DNA from: Rana temporaria
Lineage: Eukaryota; Chordata; Amphibia; Anura; Ranidae
Assembly: GCF_905171775.1 (NCBI RefSeq)
Contig: NC_053491.1
Coordinates: forward strand, 403,210,838 to 403,274,837
Length of the DNA stretch: 64,000 nt
Direction: 5' to 3'
Positions 42,678 through 53,466 of this stretch are shown here, piece after piece. Under the pieces are notes generated by a model. It was given only the letters and a program-made list of their open reading frames with translations. It did not search any database and was not told the DNA's origin. The first letter of the stretch is position 1. Each line of letters opens with the position of its first letter. The translations under genes were made by a program, and so were the position numbers.

Positions 42678-43740
42678 CTGAGGCAGGGAACAATCTGGTT
42701 TCCTGCCTGGCCAGACAGGGCTTTGTTGTGTGATAGAGCTGTGTAAATCTCAGAACTTGATGGATGTGTAGCGCTACCCCCTCAAGAGCCGCTGGTTTGT
42801 TTTGGAATCGGCGTATTAAGTTACCTTCAATTGTTGTCTAGGGTGATTGTAGTGAGTAGAGCAGTAAACGAATGTCCAATCAGCGGATAAGACTTTCTGA
42901 ATGCTTTATTGTCTCGGCCCAACACGACCAACATCAACATGACATAGGACAGGAAAGGTTGATGAAGTAAGAGAACCTTGCAGTATCAGGCTTGGATAAG
43001 AGACGAGCAATCCTGTTCTCAGTAGTAATAGATACAGTTTGTCGCCACTCTAGCCAGAGTGGGTGAAGTGCCCCCGGACAGACTCCTGCCACGAGCCTGG
43101 CAGCCGAAGTGTCACTTTAAGGTCGCTGGGAGGAACATGCCTCTGCCACAGGCCAAAAGCCTCTAGTGGGGCCTCTGCCACAGGCCAAAAGCTTGGATGA
43201 GCGGAATAGTTGAGCTTATCCTCCCAGTAAATTGTGCTTTGGGGTCACCGACTGACAGTACTAAGGTTATCTGTCAGTATTCGGTCACCCAGATCCCCGA
43301 TGGTTTGTTCAAGCTTCTCAGACAACCTGCCTCTTGGTTCTCCTTGCGCCGATCCCCCACCGCACAGCACGCAGCTTGGGATCTCTTCAGTAGAGTTGGG
43401 AACCCAGTAAGTCACTGGGGCCCCTGGTAGCATCAGTTGCTCCAGGCCAGGAGGGCCAGAGTCAGGAACTCTGCATTGCACGCGACCCCAGGCCAGGTAG
43501 GCCATAGTGGTGGGGCCCGCGATGTGCGCACACCCTGAAGACTCTGGCTAAGCTCTTGTCCTGATCCTCTGCTTGGAACACACATTGTCCATGTTTTCTG
43601 CTTGGAATTGAAGCCGTTGCTATTTATTTGCAAAAACCAAACCTGGGAACCTGCTAAGATAAAACCCTCACTGTTTTGAGGTTGCGTCCACTTGCACCCC
43701 CTTTAAAATATGCCTCATATCCTTTCCACATGGAATCACT
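42678..43740. other. GC-moderate repeat-like DNA, no gene recognised
   Basis: Contains a direct repeat of CCTCTGCCACAGGCCAAAAG (43140 and 43170 area). CCAGGCCAGGTAGGCCATAG and TGTAGCGCTACCCCC suggest an old interspersed element. Frames here are under 90 codons and on both strands. Confidence 0.35.
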
Positions 43741-43789
43741 CTGATTGAGTTAAAAAAATCTAAGACCTTACTTATCCCTACTATATACC

Positions 43790-44030
43790 CCTGGCGAAGG
43801 TGTCAAACAGGAAACGCGTTGGGCACCAGGGATCACCACTCATTGGAGAGTATCAGTGTCATCATACAGTATATGTATTGTTGTAACATGTTTTTATGTT
43901 GTTTGGTGCATTTGTCACATGTAGATGTCTGACGGTTTTAATACGAGATCACTGTGTTTGATCTGCCTTTTTATGTAATAAATTCATTTTTTCATCCACA
44001 TCAGTGTTTGTGGCTTTTCTTTTTAAAATT
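43790..44030 (+). repeat. Hammerhead-like remnant with AT-rich tail
   Basis: CCCCTGGCGAAGG, then CAGGAAACGCGTTGGG. The GAAACGCGTT half is intact, but the CUGANGA box reads CTGGCGA. About 170 bases further is ATGTAATAAATTC, then CATCAGTGTTTGTGGC. Confidence 0.45.
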
Positions 44031-45059
44031 TTTAAATTTGTATGGATGGATCAAGCCTACCTTTCAGTTACACGGGTTTCCATTATGCACCAGTACGACT
44101 TTCTAGACACTGGCATCCTAACAACCAATGACGTCATCAGTTGATAAGGAGGATGTCTGTTGCCTCCACAGCATCCTTATTTGACCCTCTGTCCCTCTCC
44201 CTCAGCACTGGGGTCACATTAGCTGAGAGAATTGAGGGAGAAGAGAAACATAGCAATACTAGTCAGTACCAGTGAGCAAAACTGTATTTGCTTTAAAAGA
44301 ACAAATTACCTCTAATGTTGGGTGTCTACGTGTGGATTTTCCTGCATTATGTAAAACTATTCAAATATTTTTTTACATTTTAGAATGGGGTGCCTCGAGA
44401 CTGTCCATCATTTTAAAGAATGCATTGAGACTGTCTCTATATTTTAAAAGGTGCCTTGACTGAAAACAGGTTAAGAAACACTGCCCTAGGTAAATGTAAT
44501 AAGAACACATTCTTCTTTTTAAGCTAGCACTGTTATAATGTTGCCATTTGATGCTTTTAGTACACATTTACAGATGTTTGACACTTACATTATACTTTAC
44601 CAAACAAATTTGATTGGTATCATACATTTACAGAAATTGGAAGGTGCACTTTTCCCTATTACTCACTGAAGAGACTGGTAATATCTAGCGCAATAAATTT
44701 CAAACATGCACATCGACCCTCAGGCAATAGATTGTGCTGCCACAGCATTGAACAATTGAATATTTGTTGTCAGTTGAATCTAGATTTATGTGGATCAGTT
44801 TGGTATACACACCATTATATGTGAAGACGGCTTTGTCCAGCAATCACTGGGGCAGAATTAACAACAGGAAGGAAGAGTCTTGTGTATTGCCCACAGGAAA
44901 GCAGTCATATTTCAATCCTCAGCTTTTAACATGAACTATAAAATGCAAGATGAGCATAACTGATGGATTTGTTAATAATGTCCCCTAAATAAAATTCCAA
45001 TAAACACACAGATTCCTCAACATAGGTTTAAAAGGCCACAGCAACCCTTTATTTAACCA
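44031..45059. other. Low-copy DNA, no gene seen
   Basis: Short frames only (60-65 codons on both strands); no element ends recognised. Confidence 0.5.
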
Positions 45060-45905
45060 TGTAAGAAAATAAATGGCTGCACATTTAGGAATTCCGATTG
45101 CCTTTTATTGTTCAAAGTGATAACACCAAAGACACCAACACAAAGTCACGTAGGCGCGTTTCACACATACATCTTGTGCTTAATCATTATCAAGTAATGA
45201 TTAAGCACAAGGTGTATGTGTGAAACGCGTCTATGTGACCTTGTGCTGGTGTCTTTGGTGTTATCACTTTGAACAATAGAAGGCAATTGGAATTCCTGGA
45301 TGTGCAGGCAGGGCTTTTTTTCTCAGACAATAGGTGCAGGAACTCCCCCTTTCCGAGTCGCCCCTTTTCTCCACCCCCTACCCACCTCCCAGTACCGCCC
45401 CTTTTAGACAATATAGAACCAAGTATCATTTTGTGGTGCTAAGTAATTTATATGAAATTTGGTAATGATATAAAAAAAGCAGTAAAATAGATCCCCTGCA
45501 GCCAGCAACAATAGATCCCCCTAACAACAATGGACCACCCACAGCAAAATTTCCCCGCCAGCAACAATAGACTCACGGCAGCATCAACAGATCTCCGTAC
45601 AGCCAGCATTAATAGACTCTCTGGCTGCCATCAACAATAGACCCCTCCCCCAACAGTAGATCTCTTTCAGCAACAACTGACCCCCCCAGCAACATAAGAC
45701 CCCCCTAGAAACAATAGGTCCCCCACCAGCAACAATAGATCCCCACCAGCAAAAATAGATCCACAGCAGTGAGCATCAATACCCTGCAGCACACCCCAGC
45801 ATCCCTTGCTATTACATACAGTCAGTTCAGAAGGTGCCGGAACTGCGTTCCCCCGCGTTCCTGCTGAAAAAAAAGCCCTGTGTGCAGCCATTTCTTTTCT
45901 TACAA
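45060..45905. repeat. Palindrome interrupted by a hAT element
   Basis: 45077-45192 pairs with 45193-45307 (centre near 45192). After the hAT insertion (45309-45880) the right arm resumes with TGTGCAGCCATTTCTTTTC, matching the left GAAAATAAATGGCTGCACA. The arms contain TTAAGCACAAGGTGTATG and GTGTGAAACGCGTC, a worn hammerhead-like core. Confidence 0.8.
45309..45880. mobile_element. hAT-type element (CAGGGCTTTTTTTC ends)
   Basis: CAGGGCTTTTTTTCTCAG at the left and CTGAAAAAAAAGCCCTG at the right. TGTGCAGG / TGTGCAGC flank it (7 of 8 bases). Inside are degenerate CCAGCAACAATAGATCCCC repeats. Same family as 28226-28507. Confidence 0.85.
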
Positions 45906-45999
45906 GTTTCCCACGGAGGCATACTGGGGCTGGCACTGTATGAGACATTCCACCTCAGGTTCTCATTATACACCTGGAGCAGCAGCTCCTTTCCTTTAT

Positions 46000-46356
46000 T
46001 TAAAGGGGTGGTTCACCCTAAAAACGACTTTTTCTTATTACACTTGCCCCCCACATTACAATACGATTATGGCTATTATTATTTTTTTGATGCTGTACAT
46101 ACCTTTGTACAGCATATTCACCCATGGCATCCGGCTTGCGAGTCCCGCGGGAGTGGGCGTTCCTAACATGTCTGTGATTGACATTTTGACCAAAAACTAG
46201 CTCCCCCCGTCGCGTAAGCCGCGTCACGGTTGGCGAAAGGAGCCAAACGGTGAGTCGGCGCTATACTGCGCATCGCCGTTCGGCTCCTTTCGCCAATCGT
46301 GACGCAGCTTACGCGACGGGGGGAGCTCGTTTTTGGTCAAAACGTCAATCACAGAC
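46000..46356. repeat. T2-like element start with inner hairpin
   Basis: TTAAAGGGGTGGTTCACCCT is the typical T2-type end. 46170-46356 is a 187-bp palindrome (CTGTGATTGACATTTTGACC ... GGTCAAAACGTCAATCACAG). The Tc1 element begins where the palindrome ends. Confidence 0.75.
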
Positions 46357-47070
46357 ACTTTCAAAATTACAGAAAACAAAAAAATGGTGTCTGCCAAAGT
46401 TTGGCAAGTATCACAGCTTGTAAACACTTTTTGTAGCCAGCCAAGTGTCTTTCAATTCTTGTTTGAGGTATCTTTGCCCATTCTTCCTTACAAAAGTCTT
46501 CCAGTTCTTTGAGATTTCTGGGCTGTCTGTCACGCACTGCTCTTTTAAGGTCTATCCATAGATTTTCAATTATGTTGAAGTCAGGAGATTGTGAAGGCCA
46601 TGGCAAAAACCTTCAGTTTACGCCTCTTGATGTAATCCCCCGTGGATTTTGAGGAGTGTTTAGAATCATTATCCATTTGTATAAGCCATCCTCTCTTTAA
46701 CTTCAGCTTTTTCACAGATGGCATCAAGTTACCATCCCAAATTTTCTGACATTTTATTGAATAGATTTTTCCTTCTACTCGTGAAATGTTCCCTGTGCCA
46801 CTGGCTGCAATACAACCCCAAAGCATGATTAATCCACCCCCATGCTTAACAGTTGGACAGAGGTTCTTTTCATTAAATTCTGGGCCCTTTCTTCTCCAAA
46901 TGTACCTTTGCTCATTCCGACCAAAAAGTTATATTTTAACCTCATCGGTCCACAGAACTTGTTTCCAAAATGCATCAGGCTTGTCTATATGTTCATTTGA
47001 AAAGTTCAAACGCTGATTTTTGTGGTGAGGATGTAGAAGATGTTTTCTTCTGATGACTCTGTCATGAAGA

Positions 47071-47087
47071 CCATATTTGTACAAGTA
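47071..47087. repeat. 17-bp target duplication, left copy
   Basis: CCATATTTGTACAAGTA, identical to 49451-49467. Removing one copy and the insert restores the order of the Tc1 reading frame. Confidence 0.95.
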
Positions 47088-47157
47088 AAAAAAGTATGTA
47101 GGTGGGTGAATGATTTCCTATTGAGCAACAGTCGCTCACAATCCCATCAGAAGGATA

Positions 47158-47965
47158 GATTAAAAGAATTTGCATTTATCAGGAGGAAGAAACAAGTTCT
47201 CCTCCAAATATAGGGATTTTTACTGTGAGGTATGTTGCTCTTTGTATCAAAGGTAGGCGCACAAAACACAGAGGTTTTTTGGGAGTATCAAAAAAGTTTT
47301 AATTTCATATATATAAAATTTCATAAAATTATTCATATAAAAGAGTTTACATGATTAAGACCACAATTTCATAATTCATTAACAAAGAAAGAAAATTAGG
47401 AAATGGATGCAGATTTGCCAACTAGTTTCGCACTGATGTGCTTCGTCAGGGCTTGCAAAATTGTTCCTGTTTCTTTATTTACATATGGTGGTCTGTGTAT
47501 GACAGAAATATACGTCATTAGTACAAATACAATATAGCAGTTTACATGAGTCAATTTTGTAAATAAACATGTAAGTAAGAGATTTTTATTGCGCTTACCA
47601 CTTCCGTTAAAAAGCTCGGAGCCAAGGCAGGACAACCTGCCTGAATGTTGACAAAGGATACACCAGTGTAATAAGGAGGCAGACTGGTAAACTTCTAACC
47701 AATGGATGCCAGATCCAATTGGCTACAGCAGGTGCAGACAATGAGATGTTTAGGACTTGCAGTAGACAATAAAGAAATTAGAGATGTAAGTGTCTGTGTA
47801 CTATATCTATATCACTCCTAAAAAGAGAAGGAGAACACATAATAGTGTAATCACTACGATGGAAATATTTCCAATGTAGGTAGTGTAATTGTTGTATAAA
47901 TATACAAAAGATATCAAAAGTCACACAATTATTATATTATATAGATGGGCCACATTGGGTATTAT
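47158..47965 (-). repeat. Left inverted arm
   Basis: Reverse complement of 48643-49451 with few mismatches. It carries the minus-strand hammerhead-like core at 47420-47452. Confidence 0.95.
47419..47458 (-). ncRNA. Hammerhead-ribozyme-like core, minus strand
   Basis: Mirror copy of 49151-49190 in the left arm. Boxes, stem II and the ACTAGT palindrome are identical. Confidence 0.5.
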
Positions 47966-48642
47966 CCGAGCCGGTGTTTGGCATAATTGGTTACCGGATG
48001 TGATTGGGTGTCTGACGCTGCACAGCTTTTGGTGCGGCCAATCACGTATCCCAACACAGGGGGGCGCGTCTTTCTGGCGCCTCCCGCCTCCATCACTATC
48101 ATCAGATGGAATGCGCGCGCAAACCCAGCCAGCTTTATTAGCTGGCTGGAAAGGGACAGACCATGTGCCCCTCGTGCGTTCCAGCGTGCGTCAGCACGCT
48201 GGAGCGCATTACCCGCGCGCGCAAGTTTGCTGGGATGCGTGCACCGGAAGTGATGCCAGGGGTCAATTTTGGCCTTTTCACTTCCGGTGGAGATGTTACC
48301 ATTTAGGTCGACGCGGACGGTACACACGTCAGACGCCGACCTGGATGGATGGAAGGAGGACAGGACAACACACACAGGACGCCAACATATGCTAGCCATA
48401 TGCACCCATATTACTTACACCTATATCCATATACTTATTTATTCATAGAACCGAGGTGGAACTATATAGGATCACATTTGGACCTTACTGGTGATATTAA
48501 CCTGAACCTTATCGCCATCGAGGTAACACATTTATTTAGTGACATCTTTGCCCTCTAGTGTGTGTATTTAAATGATTAAACACATTATTTGACTCTATGG
48601 TTGCACCATTTTTTGGTTGCAAACAATTAATTGCCTATAATG
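47966..48642. other. Unique core between the inverted arms
   Basis: Left half GC-rich (GCGCGC runs, GGGGGCGCGTC, CACTTCCGGTGGAGATG), right half AT-rich. Overlapping frames on both strands of the GC-rich half have no recognised motif. A promoter role is possible but unproven. Confidence 0.5.
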
Positions 48643-49451
48643 ATAATACCCAATGTGGCCCATCTATATAATATAATAATTGTGTGACTTTTGATATCTT
48701 TTGTATATTTATACAACAATTACACTACCTACATTGGAAATTTTTCCATCGTAGTGATTACACTATTATGTGTTCTCCTTCTCTTTTTAGGAGTGATATA
48801 GATATAGTACACAGACACTTACATCTCTAATTTCTTTATTGTCTACTGCAAGTCCTAAACATCTCATTGTCTGCACCTGCTGTAGCCAATTGGATCTGGC
48901 ATCCATTGGTTAGAAGTTTACCAGTCTGCCTCCTTATTACACTGGTGTATCCTTTGTCAACATTCAGGCAGGTTGTCCTGCCTTGGCTCCGAGCTTTTTA
49001 ACGGAAGTGGTAAGCGCAATAAAAATCTCTTACTTACATGTTTATTTACAAAATTGACTCATGTAAACTGCTATATTGTATTTGTACTAATGACGTATAT
49101 TTCTGTCATACACAGACCACCATATGTAAATAAAGAAACAGGAACAATTTTGCAAGCCCTGACGAAGCACATCAGTGCGAAACTAGTTGGCAAATCTGCA
49201 TCCATTTTCCTAATTTTCTTTCTTTGTTAATGAATTATGAAATTGTGGTCTTAATCATGTAAACTCTTTTATATGAATAATTTTATGAAATTTTATATAT
49301 ATGAAATTAAAACTTTTTTGATACTCCCAAAAAACCTCTGTGTTTTGTGCGCCTACCTTTGATACAAAGAGCAACATACCTCACAGTAAAAATCCCTATA
49401 TTCGGAGGAGAACTTGTTTCTTCCTCCTGATAAATGCAAATTCTTTTAATC
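48643..49451 (+). repeat. Right inverted arm
   Basis: Begins ATAATACCCAATGTGGCC, ends CAAATTCTTTTAATC. It includes a 79-86 codon frame identical in the other arm, so that frame's conservation is not evidence of a gene. Confidence 0.95.
49151..49190 (+). ncRNA. Hammerhead-ribozyme-like core, plus strand
   Basis: CTGACGA (49159-49165) is the CUGANGA box. GCAC and GTGC (49167-49170 and 49175-49178) form a 4-bp stem II with loop ATCA. GAAA (49179-49182) follows. CTAGTT then gives a minimal, palindromic stem III (ACTAGT) and a possible cleavage site after GTT. AGCC before and GGC after the core can pair as stem I. One unpaired A (49166) next to stem II is not canonical. Self-cleavage is untested. 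Confidence 0.5.
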
Positions 49452-49467
49452 CATATTTGTACAAGTA
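49451..49467. repeat. 17-bp target duplication, right copy
   Basis: CCATATTTGTACAAGTA, identical to 47071-47087. Confidence 0.95.
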
Positions 49468-50100
49468 TCTCTTCATAGTGGAATAGTGTACCACAACTCC
49501 AGTGTCTGCCAGATCTTTCTGGAGGGATCGTGCAGTCAAACGTGGGTTTTAAATTGCTTTTCTCACAATCCTGTGAGCTGTTCTGTCTGATATTTTTCTC
49601 AGTCTTCCAGATCTTGCTTTAACTTCCACTGTTCCTGATGACTGCCATTTCTTAATTACACTTCGAACAGAGGATACTGACATCTGAAAACACTTTGCTA
49701 TCTTCTTATAGCCTTCTCCAGCTTTGTGAGCGTCAGCTATTTTCAGTTTTCTAGACAACTGCTTAGAAGAACCCATGGTGCTGATTGTTGGGGCAAGGTC
49801 AGATGAGTCTGGGCATTTAAAACCTTTGAGATTGACATGACCTGGTCTTCCCAGACAATCATTGAGAACAATCCATGACACTGGCAGGTCTCAGCTTTGC
49901 AAAGGGGGCAGCGCATGCTATAAATTCTGCAGGGTGCCCAAACTTTTGCAGACGCCATTTTTTTGTTTTCTGTAATTTCTGAAAGTGTAAATGATGGAAA
50001 TAAAATCTAACTTTTTTTTTACATATTTTAAGAATGTCTAATCTGTATTTTGATGCCTTTTGGAGATTTTTCCATCTTTCCTTGGCTTCGTTATGCACAT

Positions 50101-50722
50101 TAATACAAATGGTTGCAGATCACGGTGCTGCATGCCTCATGACTCCCTATCCCGCAATCACCTATGAAACAAATTTGATGGCACATAGGGAGGGTGGATG
50201 GTGCAATCTTCTTCCTTCGTCAATCTTCCAGAAAAAATCCTAGCAGCCCCCACACGTTCTATTCCTCTCCTCAGTTATGGAGCCCATCCATTTACTTCCT
50301 CCGGGTCTCTTTCTCCAAAGGTATAAGAATAAATAAGTTACTATTCTAAAGAATCCTTCACATATAGTAAAAAAAAATTTAAATGCAACCTGGGCCATAT
50401 CTCATAGCTGTCAAAGGATAATATTACAGATTTATAATATAGTCCCACTGTAGTCTTAGCTATGTGACTGCAACTGGGATCCCTCTTTTGCTTAGAAAGA
50501 GGGGGTTATGGAGCAAGATTCCTCACTCAGGAAATCTCAAGCCCCTATTGAATTAGTAAGGGGTTCAAAATATCCCTTTACTAGTTCAGGTCATGTAGGT
50601 GAATTGAGTTTATCTGCCTGGTGAAGTTCATTGAATCATCATTGATTGTACAAATCTTTTTTGTAGATTATACACAAATGCTGCTCTGATGAAAAACATA
50701 AAAAAAAAACACAAAGCTCTTC
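50101..50722. other. Low-copy DNA, no gene seen
   Basis: No long frame or terminal repeat recognised. Confidence 0.5.
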
Positions 50723-51180
50723 TTAAAGGGGTGTTCCGCCTAAAAAAAAATATTAACAGTCAGCAGCTACAAATACTGCAGCTGCTGACTTTTAATAATC
50801 GGACACTCACCTGTCGAAGGCTGCAGCAATGCGGGGGGAGTGAAGCCCCGCTTGTCTCCCCCTCCTCTCTGCGGCGCCAGCATTGTCACTGTGGGTGCCA
50901 AGCTGTGGCTTCACAGCTGGGCACGCACTGCGCATACACGAGCTGTACCGCACCGTGATTGGTGGAGCAATCATCTGGGACCTGTGACGTGTCCCAGATG
51001 ATTGTGGAGAGGGAGGGGAGGTGACTTTCTTCCAGTCGCCAAGGTGATCTAGGGAGGAAGTGGGAGCTGAAACCCTCTAAAAAAAGGGTTTCCGCGCCCC
51101 CCCCCCAAAAAAAAAAATGACATGGGGGGTCACCTTTCTTTAAAGTGGAAGTTCCATTTTTGGGTAGAACTCCACTTTAC
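50723..51180. mobile_element. T2-like MITE
   Basis: Starts TTAAAGGGGTGTTCCGCC. The tail TTTAAAGTGGAAGTTCC ... GAACTCCACTTTAC is itself an inverted pair. AATCATCTGGGACCTG / GTCCCAGATGATT (about 50968-51003) is a hairpin. Shares CAGCTACAAATACTGCAGC with 26477 and 39545. Confidence 0.8.
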
Positions 51181-51914
51181 ATTTTCATAGAGTGAGGAAG
51201 GGTTAGAACTTCTGTTTGGTTTTCATTACTAACTGTGTCCTTGTTTGTAAAATGTTAACTTGTTTTGAGTGGAGATGTGAAGAGTAAGGATAAGCATGAG
51301 TTTGGTCCAAACTTGGGTTCAGAACGAACCCGTAAAGCAATGTGGTGATAATAGATCAATAATTTAATTAGTATACCCTCCCATTTGTGTACAATGAGCT
51401 TTTGGGTGAGGCGTGTCCTGGATGCAGTTAATTGGGCAGAAGTGGGTGGTAATGACAGCTGCCTTCTGGGTTTAGTCTAAATCCAAGTTAGGACCGAACC
51501 CATGCTTGCCCTTGATGAAGAACAAAAAAGAAAAAGAAAAGACAATTGTAATCCCCTCTACTGGAAAAATACAGTTATAGTTGTCTGCATCCCTGCTGAA
51601 AAGATATTACTAACTTCCTGTTCTAGTAACACACCAGTGAGAGGGAATCTCTTTAAAATACAGGCTACCTTTGACAGTTTTCACTGGCAGCAATTAGAGG
51701 ATTTCTCCTCTAATTATATTTTGGAGACATATGTAAAATGCTGATGACCCACTAGGTCACCAAATCAAATAATAAGGGTAGATTTATGCACTAGGAGCAC
51801 AGACAGCATTAAAAAAAAATGACAGGAGTTCAAACTCTTCTACACTGCATGTCACTGCCCCGAAAACTACATGTAGTCAAATTCTACAACATTCAAAAAC
51901 TACAACAAAAAAGA
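51181..51914. other. Low-copy DNA, no gene recognised
   Basis: One 80-codon frame (51502-51744) has no family motif. Confidence 0.4.
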
Positions 51915-52159
51915 TTCAAAAGACAGGGGGAGCCACCAAAAGTGTATTATTATTTTTATTACCAGCACAAATATATAAATAAAATAAAGAGGTAAATAAA
52001 TAAATACCTGGTCGCTTCCCTGGCCAAGTCTGCAGATACCCACAAGTTTACTAGATGTGCCTTTTAACCTATTTTAACCAATGTGAGTGGATTTTTATAT
52101 ATTTAGTTGTGCTGATAATAAAGTCTACATTGAGATGGTGGTGCCCCCTGTCTTTTGAA
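51915..52159. repeat. Inverted repeat, 245 bp
   Basis: TTCAAAAGACAGGGGGAGCC at the left and GTGCCCCCTGTCTTTTGAA at the right. Inner arms TTACCAGCACAAATATATAAA / TTTATATATTTAGTTGTGCTG also pair. AATAAA is on both sides of the centre. Confidence 0.75.
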
Positions 52160-52459
52160 CCTTTTTTGCAGTGTACAGTACAGAGGAATCTCTCTTATAC
52201 TCTTATCAGAAGAGGTGTAGCCATCCAAGAGTAAAATTGGAATTTATGGACAATTTATTAGGATTTTTTAGACATTGACCCTTACTTTTCCTTTACCCAT
52301 TTTTTTCAACATAAAACAATACCATAGTGTAAAAAAAATGAATCCAAATGCAAAACTAAACCAAGTGACTCAGCAACAGAGCAAAAACAAAAAATTTGTA
52401 AAAAAATATATGTTTTCAGCCTTTCAGACTGTATGGCATATCTTTATACGCATGTCACA

Positions 52460-53466
52460 TTAACCACTTCCCGACCGCCGCATGTATATGTACGTCCACA
52501 GAATGGCACGTACAGGCAAATGGGCGTACGGGTACGTCCTTGCCTTCTAGCGGTTGGGGGGTCCGATCGGGACCCCCACCGCTACATGCGGTGGTCGGGT
52601 TCCCTCGGGGAGCGATCCGGGACGATGGCGCGGCTATTTGTTTATAGCCACTCCGTCGCGATCGCTCCCCGGAGCTGAAGAACGGGGAGAGCTGTGTGTA
52701 AACACAGCTTTCCCCGTGCTTCACTGTGGCGGCGTATCGATCGAGTGATCCCTTATATAAGGGAGACTCGATCGATGACATCAGTCCTACAGCCACACCC
52801 CCCTACAGTTGTAAACACACACTAGGTGTACCCTAACTCCTACAGCGCCCCCTGTGGTTAACTCCCAAACTGCAACTGTCATTTTTACAATAAACAATGC
52901 AATTTAAATGCATTTTTTGCTGTGAAAATGACAATGGTCCCAAAAATGTGTCAAAATTGTCCGAAGTGTCCGCCATAATGTCGCAGTCACGAAAAAAATC
53001 GCTGATCGCCGCCATTAGTAGTAAAAAAAAAATAATTAATAAAAATGCAATAAAACTATCCCCTATTTTGTAAACGCTATAAATTTTGCGCAAACCAATT
53101 GATAAACGCTTATTGCGATTTTTTTACTAAAAATAGGTCGAAGAATACATATCGGCCTAAACTGAGGGAAAAAAACATTTTTAGATATGTTTTTGGGCGA
53201 TATTTATTATACCAAAAAGTAAAAAATATTGAATTTTTTTCAAAATTGTCGCTCTATTTTTGTTTATAGCGCAAAAAATAAAAACCGCAGAGGTGATCAA
53301 ATACCACCAAAAGAAAGCTCTATTTATGGGGAAAAAAGGACGCCAATTTTGTTTTGGGAGCCGCATCGCACGACCGCGCAATTGTCTGTTAAAGCGACGC
53401 AGTGCCGAATCGCAAAACCTGGCCTGGGCATTTAGCTGCCTAAAGGTCCGGGGCTTATGTGGTTAA
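52460..53466. mobile_element. TTAACCACTT-type element, complete
   Basis: Starts TTAACCACTTCCCGACCGCC and ends GGGGCTTATGTGGTTAA. About 1 kb. CGATCGAGTGATCCC / GGGAGACTCGATCGATG is an inner hairpin. The right TTAA (53463-53466) is also the left TTAA of the next element. Confidence 0.85.

Larger units (their letters stand above)
47088..49450. mobile_element. 2.36-kb fold-back element with hammerhead-like motifs
   Basis: Inverted arms 47158-47965 and 48643-49451 (808 and 809 bases) flank a 677-bp unique core (47966-48642). A 70-bp stretch at the left (47088-47157) is not mirrored. The insert is bordered by an exact 17-bp target duplication. No RT, transposase or recombinase frame is present. 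The core holds GC-rich sequence with CACTTCCGGT and hairpins (CTGGAGCGC / GCGTTCCAG). Long duplications of this size suit a target-primed retroelement. With the hammerhead-like cores, a non-autonomous Penelope-like relative is my best guess. Confidence 0.8.
46367..49776 (-). pseudogene. Tc1-like transposase, split
   Basis: The start at 49776 (MGSSKQLSRKLK) begins a helix-turn-helix DNA-binding domain (KIAKCFQMSVSSVRSVIKKW and SGRLRKISDR). An in-frame TAA lies at 49549-49551. The sequence continues as LQKDLADTGV and YSTMKRYLYKYG, where the fold-back insertion (47088-49450 plus one 17-bp repeat) interrupts it. It resumes at 47070 as LHDRVIRRKHL, with WTDEVK (first Asp), MDNDSKH (second Asp) and SPDFNIIENLW (Glu). 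Spacing between the second Asp and the Glu is 34 residues, the Tc1 DD34E signature. A frameshift near 46605 and another stop after WTDEVKI also occur. Confidence 0.9.
46352..50100 (-). mobile_element. Tc1/mariner element split by a fold-back insertion
   Basis: The left ACACTTTCAAAATTACAG AAAAC and right GTTTTCTGTAATTTCTGAAAGTGT are inverted. ATGGTGTCTGCCAAAGTTTGG at the left mirrors CCAAACTTTTGCAGACGCCAT at the right. The right end may extend to about 50100. The transposase is on the minus strand. Confidence 0.8.

Noticed and set aside
47396..49230. Identical proteins on opposite strands (47396-47635 and 48973-49230) as a conserved gene pair
   Set aside because: Identity comes from the palindrome arms; no recognised domain.
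47071..49467. Fold-back as an inverted assembly error of the Tc1 region
   Set aside because: The exact 17-bp duplication, unique 70-bp left end and asymmetric core argue for a real insertion, although long reads should confirm it.
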